Source: JBGMEA01 sp041447245 (GTDB lineage: Bacteria > Bacillota > Clostridia > Eubacteriales > Anaerofustaceae). From it: a stretch of DNA of 64,000 nucleotides. The stretch lies in the NCBI GenBank assembly GCA_041447245.1, contig JBGMEA010000008.1, positions 1 through 64,000 of the forward strand. Direction: 5' to 3'. The position numbers and the translations under genes were made by a program. Positions 50,968 through 59,620 of the stretch are shown here, in pieces; position 1 is the stretch's first letter, and the number at the start of each line of letters is the position of its first letter. Under the pieces are notes generated by a model. The model saw only the letters and a list, made by a program, of their open reading frames with translations. It had not been told where the DNA came from and did not search any database.

Positions 50968-52560
50968 ATGCAACCATACTATATTTTCATCACGGGCGGA
51001 GTCGTTTCTTCTCTGGGAAAAGGAATTACGGCGGCTTCTTTGGGTCGTTTGTTAAAATCACGCGGATTGAATATTTTTACACAAAAACTGGATCCGTACA
51101 TCAACTTCGACCCCGGAACCATGTCACCGTATCAGCACGGAGAAGTGTTCGTCACGGATGACGGTGCAGAAACCGATCTGGACCTCGGACATTATGAACG
51201 ATTCACCGATGTCAATTTAACCAAGGCAAGCAACATTACGACAGGAAAAATTTACTGGTCGGTTATTTCGAATGAACGTCGCGGAGATTATCTCGGCGGT
51301 ACGGTTCAGGTCATTCCGCATATCACAAACAGAATCAAAGAATTCATTCTGGATGCGGGCAGAGAAAGCAAAGCGGATATCATCCTCAGCGAAATCGGCG
51401 GCACGGTCGGCGACATCGAAAGTCAACCATTTCTGGAAGCGATCCGTCAGCTGAGAAATGAACTCGGCGATCATGTTCTGTTTATGCATGTCACACTCCT
51501 TCCGTACTTGAGCAAAGCGGGAGAGTTGAAAACCAAGCCGACCCAGCACAGCGTAAAAGAACTGAGAAGCCTCGGAATTCAGCCGGACATCATTATTCTC
51601 AGAAGCGAAAAAGAAATCAACGACAACATTAAAAGCAAAATCAGCCTGTTCTGCAATGTGGAACAAAAAGCAGTCATTTCCAATTTGGACTGCGACTCTT
51701 TATATGAAGTTCCGCTGCTCTTGGAACGGGAAGGGCTTGCGGATCTCGTCTGTGACAAATTCGGACTTCCGTGCAGAAAAGCCGATCTGAGCGAATGGGA
51801 AACCGTTGTCAATAAGGAACGTAATCTGACGCAGGAGGTCACCATCGGACTCGTCGGCAAATACGTCGAACTGCGCGATGCCTACCTTTCGGTCGCTGAA
51901 GCACTGCGCCATGCAGGCATTCACGAAGGAGTCAAAATCAATATCAAGTGGATTCACTCCGTTGACGTAACGGAAGAAACCGCCGATGATATTTTTAAAG
52001 ATGTTCAGGGAATTATTGTTCCGGGCGGCTTCGGCAACCGCGGAATCGAGGGAAAAATCATGGCAGCAAAATACGCGCGGGAACACAAGATCCCTTATCT
52101 CGGACTGTGCCTCGGCCTGCAGATTGCCGTCATCGAATTTGCCAGAAATGTCCTTGGCAGAAAAGATGCCAACAGTACGGAACTCGATCCGGAAACGACC
52201 AATCCGGTTATCGACATCATGCCAGATCAGAAAAACATTTCCGATAAAGGCGGCACGATGCGACTCGGGTTATATCCCTGCGTACTGAAGGATGGCACCT
52301 TAGCAAAAGATGCCTATCATGCCGATGAAGTATCCGAACGTCACAGACATCGCTACGAAGTCAACAACGATTACCGCCAGTTACTTATCGATGCCGGCAT
52401 GATCATCAGCGGGACATCTCCGGACGGGCACCTCGTGGAAATGGTCGAATTGAAAGATCATCCTTGGTATGTCGCCACACAGGCACATCCGGAATTCAAA
52501 TCCAGACCCAATCGACCCCATCCTCTTTTCTCGCAATTTATCGCTCACGCAAAAAAATAA
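50968..52560 (+). CDS. pyrG: CTP synthase
   Basis: A 530-residue enzyme converting UTP to CTP with glutamine. The synthase domain begins YYIFITGGVVSSLGKGITAA; the C-terminal glutamine amidotransferase has the nucleophile in LGLCLGLQIAVI and the His/Glu of HPEFKSRP. Length and motifs are standard. The gene ends the long spoVG-side cluster with a clear terminator. Confidence 0.96.
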   Translation: MQPYYIFITGGVVSSLGKGITAASLGRLLKSRGLNIFTQKLDPYINFDPGTMSPYQHGEVFVTDDGAETDLDLGHYERFTDVNLTKASNITTGKIYWSVISNERRGDYLGGTVQVIPHITNRIKEFILDAGRESKADIILSEIGGTVGDIESQPFLEAIRQLRNELGDHVLFMHVTLLPYLSKAGELKTKPTQHSVKELRSLGIQPDIIILRSEKEINDNIKSKISLFCNVEQKAVISNLDCDSLYEVPLLLEREGLADLVCDKFGLPCRKADLSEWETVVNKERNLTQEVTIGLVGKYVELRDAYLSVAEALRHAGIHEGVKINIKWIHSVDVTEETADDIFKDVQGIIVPGGFGNRGIEGKIMAAKYAREHKIPYLGLCLGLQIAVIEFARNVLGRKDANSTELDPETTNPVIDIMPDQKNISDKGGTMRLGLYPCVLKDGTLAKDAYHADEVSERHRHRYEVNNDYRQLLIDAGMIISGTSPDGHLVEMVELKDHPWYVATQAHPEFKSRPNRPHPLFSQFIAHAKK

Positions 52561-52569
52561 TTGTACTAC

Positions 52570-52615
52570 TGCCGCATTCTGCCGCCCGGTCGGGCCGAGC
52601 CGTATGCGGTTTTTC
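52570..52615 (+). terminator. Terminator of pyrG
   Basis: GCCGCAT (52571-52577) pairs with ATGCGGT (52604-52610), with an inner CCCG/CGGG helix, followed by TTTTT. Confidence 0.75.
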
Positions 52616-52689
52616 ATTCTGTTATATCAAATCTGCCATGCATCCATGCAATTTTGCATAAATTATATGGCTTCGCACCGGGATTATGG

Positions 52690-52695
52690 TATAAT
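52690..52695 (+). promoter_or_regulatory. Extended -10 promoter of the CNNM/CBS gene
   Basis: TGGTATAAT with TATAAT at 52690-52695; no strong -35. Start near 52702 with a leader of about 85 bases. Confidence 0.5.
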
Positions 52696-52722
52696 AAATC
52701 AAAGATTTAACCTTGTATTTTC

Positions 52723-52744
52723 CGCCCGAAAAACGTTTCGGGCG
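52723..52744 (+). promoter_or_regulatory. Perfect hairpin in the leader of the CNNM/CBS gene
   Basis: CGCCCGAAA (52723-52731) and TTTCGGGCG (52736-52744) form a nine-pair stem around AACG. No T-run follows, and the ribosome site begins 27 bases later. It may affect translation or mRNA stability; function unknown. Confidence 0.5.
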
Positions 52745-52787
52745 AAAATCATGACACAGAACCGATCTTTAGGAGGATATTACTGCT

Positions 52788-54119
52788 TTGCCTGCTGACC
52801 CCATATTATGGCAGCTGCTGCTGCAATTCGCATTAATACTGCTTAACGCAGTATTCTCGTTGGCGGAAATCGCCATCATTACCATGAACGACAATAAAAT
52901 GGCCAAACTAACCGCCGAGGGAGATAAACGTGCAACCAGATTGACAAACCTGACCAAATCACCCGCGCGTTTTTTAGCCACGATTCAGGTCGGCATCACG
53001 CTTGCCGGATTTTTGGCAAGCGCGTTTGCTGCCGATAATTTTTCCGACAGAATCGTCGCCGGATTGATCAATGCGGGTGTTTCTGTGTCGGAATCCACGC
53101 TCAATACGATTTCTGTCATTTTAATCACGCTAATCCTTTCCTATTTCACCCTTGTGCTCGGAGAATTGGTTCCCAAACGAATCGGCATGCGGAATGCAGA
53201 AAAAATGGCGCTTGGATTGTCCGGATTTGTTACAGGCATCTCCAAAATTTTTGCGCCCATTGTTTGGCTGCTTTCCGTTTCAACCAATGGCATTCTCCGT
53301 CTGATCGGCATCGATCCCTTTGCGGAAGACGAAGTAGTGACGGAAGAAGAAATCCGCATGATGGTGGATGCCGGCAGCGAACGGGGAGCTATTGACGAAA
53401 GCGAAAAAGAAATTATTCAAAACGTTTTTGAATTTGACGATAAAACGGCCGAAGAAATCATGACTCACCGTACAGATGTTGTACTTCTCTGGCTGGACGA
53501 AAGCAACGATGTATGGGAAGCAACCATCAATGAAAGCCGCTTTTCGATGTTTCCCGTATGCAGCGAAAGCGTGGATGATGTCATCGGGGTGCTGAGTGTC
53601 AAAGATTATTTCCGAACCAATGATCGCTCCCGTGACAATATCATGAAGACCTGCATCAAACCGGCTTATTTTGTGCCGGATTCTGTTTTTGCGGATGTTT
53701 TGTTCCGGAATATGCAGAAAAGCAGAAACCATTTTGCCATCGTCCTTGACGAATATGGCGGAATGAGCGGAATCATTACCATGAACGATCTTTTGGAACA
53801 GCTTGTCGGCGATCTCGAAGATGATGCAAACGTTCCGGAAGATCCGCCTCTTTTCGAGCAAATCGAAAAAAATAAATGGCTCGTACACGGCTCTATGCCG
53901 TTGGATGATCTGTCAAAAGCCATCGGCGTCAAGTTGCCCGATGAAGATTACGATACCTTCGGAGGCTTTGTTTTCGGATTGATCGGAACGGTTCCGGAAG
54001 ACGGAAGCACCCCGGAGTTGGAAGAATGCGGCATTCATGTGCAAGTCGAAACCATTATCGATCATCGTCTGGAGCAGGCCATTGTCACAAAACTCCAAAC
54101 AGAACAATCGGATGACTGA
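52788..54119 (+). CDS. CNNM/CBS domain (HlyC/CorC family) membrane transporter
   Basis: A 443-residue protein: a CNNM (DUF21) membrane domain of about 190 residues with GELVPKRIGMRNAEKMA, two CBS domains (about 215-340) with RFSMFPVC and VLDEYGGMSGIIT, and a C-terminal CorC/HlyC domain (about 360-440). Relatives act in magnesium or cobalt efflux and control. The start is a TTG with AGGAGG 11 bases upstream. Single-gene unit with its own leader hairpin. Confidence 0.9.
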   Translation: MPADPILWQLLLQFALILLNAVFSLAEIAIITMNDNKMAKLTAEGDKRATRLTNLTKSPARFLATIQVGITLAGFLASAFAADNFSDRIVAGLINAGVSVSESTLNTISVILITLILSYFTLVLGELVPKRIGMRNAEKMALGLSGFVTGISKIFAPIVWLLSVSTNGILRLIGIDPFAEDEVVTEEEIRMMVDAGSERGAIDESEKEIIQNVFEFDDKTAEEIMTHRTDVVLLWLDESNDVWEATINESRFSMFPVCSESVDDVIGVLSVKDYFRTNDRSRDNIMKTCIKPAYFVPDSVFADVLFRNMQKSRNHFAIVLDEYGGMSGIITMNDLLEQLVGDLEDDANVPEDPPLFEQIEKNKWLVHGSMPLDDLSKAIGVKLPDEDYDTFGGFVFGLIGTVPEDGSTPELEECGIHVQVETIIDHRLEQAIVTKLQTEQSDD

Positions 54120-54170
54120 CGCGACAATATAAAAAATCAACTTTCTATCATCAATTACGGAGGAGACTAT

Positions 54171-54710
54171 ATGGAACTGAAAGGCTCAAAAACCGAATCA
54201 AATCTTCAGACTGCTTTCTCGGGGGAATCTCAGGCACGCAATAAATACACGTATTATGCATCAGCCGCCAGAAAAGAAGGATTCAACCAAATTGCAGACT
54301 TTTTCGAAGAAACCGCGGGAAATGAACGAGAACATGCCAAACTATGGTTCAAATATCTTCACGGAGGCGCCGTACCCACAACCGAAATCAATTTGGTTGA
54401 CGCCGCTGCGGGAGAACACTACGAATGGACAGACATGTATGCAGGCTTTGCGGTGACAGCCGACGAAGAAGGCTTTACGGAAATCGCAAGATTGTTTCGC
54501 GGAGTCGCAGAAATCGAAAAAACGCACGAAGAACGCTATCTGAAATTGCTTGATAATGTAAAAAACACTCAGGTTTTTAAGCGGGGAGAATCTCAGGTAT
54601 GGATCTGCATGAACTGCGGACATCTGCACTTCGGATCCGCGGCACCGGAACAATGCCCCGTGTGCAGTCATCCTCAGGCATATTTTCAATTGAGAAAAGT
54701 CAACTACTGA
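54171..54710 (+). CDS. rbr: Rubrerythrin
   Basis: A 179-residue non-haem iron peroxidase. The ferritin-like domain (1-140) has the di-iron ligands in SGESQARNKY, GNEREHAKLW and EIEKTHEERY; the C-terminal rubredoxin domain carries ICMNCGHLH and CPVCSHPQAY. It reduces hydrogen peroxide in anaerobes, which agrees with an anaerobic lifestyle. Own AGGAG site and terminator at 54726. Confidence 0.95.
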   Translation: MELKGSKTESNLQTAFSGESQARNKYTYYASAARKEGFNQIADFFEETAGNEREHAKLWFKYLHGGAVPTTEINLVDAAAGEHYEWTDMYAGFAVTADEEGFTEIARLFRGVAEIEKTHEERYLKLLDNVKNTQVFKRGESQVWICMNCGHLHFGSAAPEQCPVCSHPQAYFQLRKVNY

Positions 54711-54725
54711 TCTTATAAAATCCAA

Positions 54726-54757
54726 AGCCGAATATCCGGGATATTCGGCTTTTTTTG
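54726..54757 (+). terminator. Terminator of rubrerythrin
   Basis: AGCCGAATAT (54726-54735) and ATATTCGGCT (54741-54750), followed by TTTTTTT. Confidence 0.88.
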
Positions 54758-54872
54758 TTTAAAACCTATAAATTGCGAAAAAAATCAGCTGTTCTTACCG
54801 AAATGTTCATCTGTTCGTCACTTAAATCATTATAATTAACCATACTACACAGTATAAGGAGATGGTCGAAAA

Positions 54873-56216
54873 ATGGAATTCAGCAACGATAATCAGCATC
54901 CATATGATTCCGAACAAAGCAACGGAACATCGGAACCGTCCTCCGGGTTTGCATCGGGAGAATCTTCCTTCTCAGATCCTCAAAACCCTTTCGGAACTCA
55001 ATCTTCGGAACAGAATACCTATCAGCAGAACCCCTACGGCACTCCACCGCCTATGGATCGCAAAATGCTGAAAAAAATGCAGCGGGAACAACGAAAAGCA
55101 GCCAGAAAACAAGATCCACAGCGCAAGCCGTTCATTAAAATTCTTGCGGTCTGCATTGCCGTATCACTTATTTTTGGCACAGCGGGCGGTTATTTCGGCA
55201 TGACGCTTGCAAAAGGCAGATCGGGCGGAACCGCCGTCTTATATGAAAACGTGGAACTTACGGCAACGGATACCACCGAGAACGTTACTCAACTGTCGGT
55301 TTCTGACGTTGTTTCTCTCGTAAAAGATTCGGTTGTCGAAATCACCACCGAAGTGGTCACAACCAGCGGACGAATGCAGCAATATGTCACAGAAGGTGCC
55401 GGAAGCGGCGTTATTTTGACGACGGATGGTTATATCGTCACCAACTACCACGTTATAGAAGGTGCCAGCAGCATCACCGTCACCCTCACAGACGATTCAA
55501 CCTACACAGCGACCGTTGTCGGAAGTGACGAAACATCCGATATCGCCGTACTGAAAATCGAAGCAACCGGACTGACTCCGGCCGTATTGGGAGATTCGGA
55601 TGAGCTCAGCGTCGGACAAACCGCCATTGTCATCGGAAATCCACTCGGAGAACTCGGCGGAACAGTAACCGACGGAATTATCAGCGCACTTGACAGGGAA
55701 ATCACCATTGATGACGAAACCATGAATCTGCTGCAAATCGATGCGGCTGTCAATCCGGGCAACTCAGGCGGAGGTTTATTCAACACGCAGGGAGAGCTTG
55801 TGGGAATCGTAAACGCTAAATCATCCGGTACGGATGTGGAAGGACTCGGGTTTGCCATTCCGATCAATAATGTAAAAACCATTATCGATAATCTGATTTC
55901 TTACGGTTATGTAACCGGACAGACGAAAATGGGGGTAACTTTGATCGACATTGAGGATGCGCAAACGGCAAATACCTATCAGGTATCCGATTACGGCGTC
56001 TATGTAGTCGGGGTGGAAAGCGGATCGAATGCCGACAATGCAGGTGTTCAGGAAGGAGATCGCATTATCTCAGTGAATGGAACCGACATCACATCCTCTT
56101 CTCAGGTCAAATCGCTCATCAAAGGGCTTTCGGTCGGAGATCAGGTAACAGTCGTTGTGCAACGCAGCGGAAAGCAAATGACACTGACAATGACGATGAA
56201 TGAAACAAAAAATTAA
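54873..56216 (+). CDS. HtrA/DegP family serine protease
   Basis: A 447-residue envelope protease. The N-terminal 85 residues are cytoplasmic and rich in Ser, Asn, Gln and Pro, then one transmembrane helix (about 89-114). The trypsin-like domain has catalytic His in TNYHVIEGA, Asp in TSDIAVLKIEA and Ser in NPGNSGGGLFN; the C-terminal PDZ domain covers about 345-435. It degrades misfolded exported proteins. The AAGGAG is 11 bases from the ATG, longer than usual. Confidence 0.93.
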   Translation: MEFSNDNQHPYDSEQSNGTSEPSSGFASGESSFSDPQNPFGTQSSEQNTYQQNPYGTPPPMDRKMLKKMQREQRKAARKQDPQRKPFIKILAVCIAVSLIFGTAGGYFGMTLAKGRSGGTAVLYENVELTATDTTENVTQLSVSDVVSLVKDSVVEITTEVVTTSGRMQQYVTEGAGSGVILTTDGYIVTNYHVIEGASSITVTLTDDSTYTATVVGSDETSDIAVLKIEATGLTPAVLGDSDELSVGQTAIVIGNPLGELGGTVTDGIISALDREITIDDETMNLLQIDAAVNPGNSGGGLFNTQGELVGIVNAKSSGTDVEGLGFAIPINNVKTIIDNLISYGYVTGQTKMGVTLIDIEDAQTANTYQVSDYGVYVVGVESGSNADNAGVQEGDRIISVNGTDITSSSQVKSLIKGLSVGDQVTVVVQRSGKQMTLTMTMNETKN

Positions 56217-56344
56217 AATTTATAAAAATTCGCAAATTGTTCATCCAACCATCACAATTCTGTATTACAATACTAATGTGAGGTTGCAATTGCTTTACCC
56301 GCAGTTTAAGTGATTCAATACTCATAATTCTCTTCAATTCCTTA

Positions 56345-56387
56345 TTAAAACCGCATTTACCGCCCGTAACGGTAAATGCGGTTTTAA
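56345..56387. terminator. Bidirectional terminator after htrA
   Basis: TTAAAACCGCATTTACCG and CGGTAAATGCGGTTTTAA form an 18-pair stem around CCCGTAA, with T/A runs on both sides. It lies 130 bases after htrA. Confidence 0.85.
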
Positions 56388-56442
56388 TAAACCTTCTTTT
56401 CTTTTTTCGCCGTAACGAATCCCGAAAAAAGCCTCCGTCCTT

Positions 56443-56524
56443 CACGCCTCTTTCAGACTGACTTCAACCGCCGTTTCGCTTCCTTTCAATTTGATATCGT
56501 TTTCTTTGAAAAAGACACCCGAAA
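56443..56524 (-). pseudogene. Possible 3' remnant of a lost minus-strand gene
   Basis: A short open stretch on the minus strand ends in TGA and would encode FSGVFFKENDIKLKGSETA followed by VEVSLKEA. It has no start codon and an in-frame stop just upstream. The residue content looks like the end of a real protein, and it points into the terminator at 56345-56387, as a genuine gene end would. It may be the tail of a deleted gene. No family is recognised and chance cannot be excluded. Confidence 0.3.
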
Positions 56525-56550
56525 ATTAAATAATTTCATTTGTTTTTTCC

Positions 56551-56579
56551 TTGACGTACACAAAAAAAAAGACTATATT
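56551..56579 (+). promoter_or_regulatory. Promoter of the eut operon
   Basis: TTGACG (56551-56556), 17 bases, TATATT (56574-56579). Start near 56586, about 75 bases before eutA. The leader is too short for a cobalamin riboswitch. Confidence 0.65.
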
Positions 56580-56586
56580 ATACCAA

Positions 56587-56624
56587 TAACGAAGGCGTTA
56601 CCTAGCAGTGCGCGTTCGTTTTTC
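56587..56624 (+). promoter_or_regulatory. Possible attenuator hairpin in the eutA leader
   Basis: AACGAA (56588-56593) can pair with TTCGTT (56615-56620), extended by GCG/CGC across one mismatch, and is followed by TTTC. The same 5' part can form a competing small hairpin TAACG/CGTTA (56587-56591 with 56596-56600). Mutually exclusive helices before eutA recall the EutV-controlled leaders of other Firmicutes, but the ANTAR hexaloop pattern is not clearly present and eutVW are not in the window. Confidence 0.4.
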
Positions 56625-56661
56625 TATTTCTGCAAACTGCACACGACGGAAAGGAGCGGAT

Positions 56662-58056
56662 ATGTACAGTATCGGAGTCGATATCGGGACCAGCACAACA
56701 GCAGTCATCATCAGCAAAATCGATATCATTACCAAAACAGGCCCGTCTCTGCTTCCGCTTACGCAAATCGAAAAAACAGAAATTGTCTATGCAGGTCCGA
56801 TTTGTTTCACCCCTTTGATCAATCACGATACCATCGACTTTGATGGAATAAAACAAATCGTCGGCGGATGCATCTCCGAAAGCGGAATCGCAAAGGAGCA
56901 GATCGAAACGGGAGCCGTCATCATCACAGGAGAAACGGCAAGAAAAGAAAATGCCGCCCGGGTAAGCACCTCTTTATCGGAATATCTGGGAGATTTCGTT
57001 GTTGCAACGGCGGGACCCAAACTCGAATCCATTCTCGCAGGCAGAGGCTCCGGTATTTGTGATGAATCAAAAAGAAGAAATAAAATGATCATGAATCTCG
57101 ACATCGGCGGAGGTACGCTGAACGCTTCCGTCTTTGATTGCGGCAATTCCGTCGCCTCTTTTGCGATGGACATCGGAGGTCGGTTGATCCGTTTCGATTC
57201 GGATCTGCGGATTACATATAGTTCGGATCGAATCGAACCGATTCTTACCCGATACGGATTGCTCCCGAAAGTCGGAAGCATAACGGACTGGACTCAATTG
57301 GAGCACATCTGCGAGCTGCTCGCAGATGCCTGCCTGCAGGGATGTAACCTAAAAGTACTCACCCCCCAAACAGAGAAACTCTTTCTGACAGAAATGCCTT
57401 TTTTTCGAACACCCGACTTCATCTCAATTTCGGGCGGAGTCGGCGAATACGTCACCGATTACAGCCGCAACGCTGTTCGATCCAAATCATTGGAATACGG
57501 TGATATCGGTCCGATTCTCGGGAAAAAAATTTATGATGCGTTTCGTCCTTACGGCAGCAAACTGATCGTTCCGAAAGAAACGATTCGTGCGACGGTCATC
57601 GGCGCAGGCAATCATACACTTGCACTCAGCGGAAGCACAGTGGGGGTTGATGCGAACATTCTCCCGATCCGAAATATCCCGATTGTAAAATCGCAGACAC
57701 TTCCCGAAGAATGGCATCGGCTGTATGAACAGACAAAACCGCTGCTTCCTTTATATACCGAGGAAGTTCTTGCGCTTGGAATACATGGAAAACCCAGCCC
57801 AAAATACGAAGAACTGAAATTGCTTGCCTCACAGATTGCATGTTTGTTTGATCATACCGATTCTCCGGTAATCATTCTGCTGAAAGAAGATTTCGCCAAA
57901 GCACTTGCTCAGGTTTTGCGCATTCATGCAAATTGCAGCAAACCGATCGTCTGCCTGGATCACATCGATTGGGCACAGGGAGACTATATCGACATCGGAA
58001 GACCCGTCGGCAGTGCAATTCCCGTTGTCATCAAAACATTGATTTATCGGTCTTAA
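56662..58056 (+). CDS. eutA: Ethanolamine ammonia-lyase reactivating factor EutA
   Basis: A 464-residue actin-like ATPase that exchanges damaged cobalamin in EutBC for adenosylcobalamin. The N-terminal IGVDIGTSTTAVI and central MNLDIGGGTLNASVFD phosphate loops, ISGGVGEYV and IGAGNHTLALSG are typical. ATG 56662 has AAGGAG five bases upstream; the longer frame has none. First gene of the ethanolamine operon. Confidence 0.93.
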   Translation: MYSIGVDIGTSTTAVIISKIDIITKTGPSLLPLTQIEKTEIVYAGPICFTPLINHDTIDFDGIKQIVGGCISESGIAKEQIETGAVIITGETARKENAARVSTSLSEYLGDFVVATAGPKLESILAGRGSGICDESKRRNKMIMNLDIGGGTLNASVFDCGNSVASFAMDIGGRLIRFDSDLRITYSSDRIEPILTRYGLLPKVGSITDWTQLEHICELLADACLQGCNLKVLTPQTEKLFLTEMPFFRTPDFISISGGVGEYVTDYSRNAVRSKSLEYGDIGPILGKKIYDAFRPYGSKLIVPKETIRATVIGAGNHTLALSGSTVGVDANILPIRNIPIVKSQTLPEEWHRLYEQTKPLLPLYTEEVLALGIHGKPSPKYEELKLLASQIACLFDHTDSPVIILLKEDFAKALAQVLRIHANCSKPIVCLDHIDWAQGDYIDIGRPVGSAIPVVIKTLIYRS

Positions 58057-58070
58057 AACAATCCTCTCCG

Positions 58071-58181
58071 ATGCTGTCGGTCGAGAATGCAAGAATCGTT
58101 TCCGACCCGCCGGCAACAGTATTTGGAGTGGATTTGTCCGAAGGATTGATCATATATAAGGTTTGGGATCTGTTTCGTTAA
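58071..58181 (+). CDS. Small ORF or gene remnant between eutA and the permease
   Basis: A 36-codon frame after eutA encodes MLSVENARIVSDPPATV and then FGVDLSEGLIIYKVWDLFR. The residue make-up looks protein-like, but there is no ribosome site before the ATG, and the frame stays open upstream into eutA in another reading frame. It may be the C-terminal tail of a deleted eut gene or a real small protein. I recognise no family. Another 90 bases without features separate it from eat. Confidence 0.3.
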   Translation: MLSVENARIVSDPPATVFGVDLSEGLIIYKVWDLFR

Positions 58182-58273
58182 CATCACCAAAAAATATCTT
58201 TCCCAAAAGAACGTCGCGAATCGGATCAACTGGGATTAGGTGTCCCACATCTTCATAAAAAAGGAGTCACATT

Positions 58274-59620
58274 ATGGAACAAACCAATCTGCAAAAAGCA
58301 CTTACACCCATGAAACTGTGGGCTATCATAGTCGGTGCTGTCGTATCCGGCATGTATTTCGGATGGAATTACATGTTTGAAGGCACCAATTTTGCGGGAG
58401 CGCTTATTGCGACCGCAATTGTTACTGTTTTCTATGTCACGTTTGTCCTGAGCTATTCAGAACTCGCAACGGCGATTCCTTCCTCCGCAGGGCCTTCCGC
58501 CTATGCGCAGAAATCATTCGGCAAATTCGCCGGTTTTATTGCGGGATTCTCCATCCTGATCGAATACATCACCGCCACTCCCGGCATCGCGATTTCAATC
58601 GGCGCCTACCTGCACGGACTCCTTCCGTTCATTCCCGCCAATATTGCCGCGGTCATCGTTTTCTGTCTTTTTGTTTATATCAATTGCCGCGGAATCGAAG
58701 CCGCCGCATACGTCCAGCTTGCCGTTACTGCCATGGCCATTATCGGTGTCTTGGTTTACTTTTTTGCAGGAATTCCGACTGTGAATTTCGGCGGGCTCTT
58801 CTCCTCTTCCGCACCCATGAATGGCTTTCAGGGGATATTTATGGCCATCCCGTTTGCTGTCTGGTTCTATCTGGCGGTTGAAGCAGGCGCGATGGGCGCG
58901 GAAGAATGCAGAAATCCGCAAAAAGATATTCCGAAAGCATTTATCGCGGGCATCGGAGCTCTCGTTATCATGGCAGTTGCCGCTTTGGTCGTAACCGCCG
59001 GAAACTCCGCATCCGACCTTTCTGCCGTTACGGCAACGGATAATCCGTTGCCCACTATTCTCGCAGGAGTATTCGGCGAAGGCTCTTTCATCGTTAAATT
59101 AGTCGGATTCTTTGGGTTGTTCGGGCTTGTCGCAAGTCTGCACGGCATCATGATCGGTTACTCCAGACAGGCATATGCCATGTCCAGAACCGGATACCTT
59201 CCCAAAGTCTTTTCCAGACTCGACAAAAAAGGTACCCCCGTTATTGCATTGATCGGCACCAGCGCAGTCGGTCTGTTCTTTGTCATCACGGGTTCGGTCG
59301 GCAGCCTCGTGGTATTTTCCTGCATCGGTTCGTCAGTCATGGCAGTCCTGTCGATTGCTTCCTGGTTTGTTCTGCGTAAAAAAGAACCGGAAATGGAACG
59401 TCCTTTCAAACTGAAAACCCCGATTATCCCGATCATTGCAGCTGTTACCTGCATCATTGTTGTGGTTTCCATTGTCGTATCGCAGGCATCGCTTCTGCTT
59501 CTGGCCATATCGGTATATGCCATAGCAACCGTCTACTATGTTATCACGGCAAAATTTTCTTCCAAGAATACGGCTGAAGCCATCGAAACCTCGGAAGATC
59601 CGGTTTTGGGAGAAGAATAA
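58274..59620 (+). CDS. eat: Ethanolamine permease (APC family)
   Basis: A 448-residue amino acid-polyamine-organocation transporter with about 12 hydrophobic segments. IIVGAVVSGMYFGWNY, ELATAIPSSAGPSAYAQKSFG, AVEAGAMGAEECRNPQKDIP and HGIMIGYSRQAYAMSR match the Eat ethanolamine permeases. Placed directly before eutB (next start immediately after its stop), so uptake and breakdown are co-expressed. This suggests use of transported ethanolamine instead of EutH. Confidence 0.92.
   Translation: MEQTNLQKALTPMKLWAIIVGAVVSGMYFGWNYMFEGTNFAGALIATAIVTVFYVTFVLSYSELATAIPSSAGPSAYAQKSFGKFAGFIAGFSILIEYITATPGIAISIGAYLHGLLPFIPANIAAVIVFCLFVYINCRGIEAAAYVQLAVTAMAIIGVLVYFFAGIPTVNFGGLFSSSAPMNGFQGIFMAIPFAVWFYLAVEAGAMGAEECRNPQKDIPKAFIAGIGALVIMAVAALVVTAGNSASDLSAVTATDNPLPTILAGVFGEGSFIVKLVGFFGLFGLVASLHGIMIGYSRQAYAMSRTGYLPKVFSRLDKKGTPVIALIGTSAVGLFFVITGSVGSLVVFSCIGSSVMAVLSIASWFVLRKKEPEMERPFKLKTPIIPIIAAVTCIIVVVSIVVSQASLLLLAISVYAIATVYYVITAKFSSKNTAEAIETSEDPVLGEE

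Noticed and set aside
56119..56445. A 108-codon minus-strand frame near the htrA end
   Set aside because: It spans the 18-pair terminator and overlaps htrA antisense.
56586..56661. Possible cobalamin riboswitch before eutA
   Set aside because: The leader is only about 75 bases and the B12-box is not seen.
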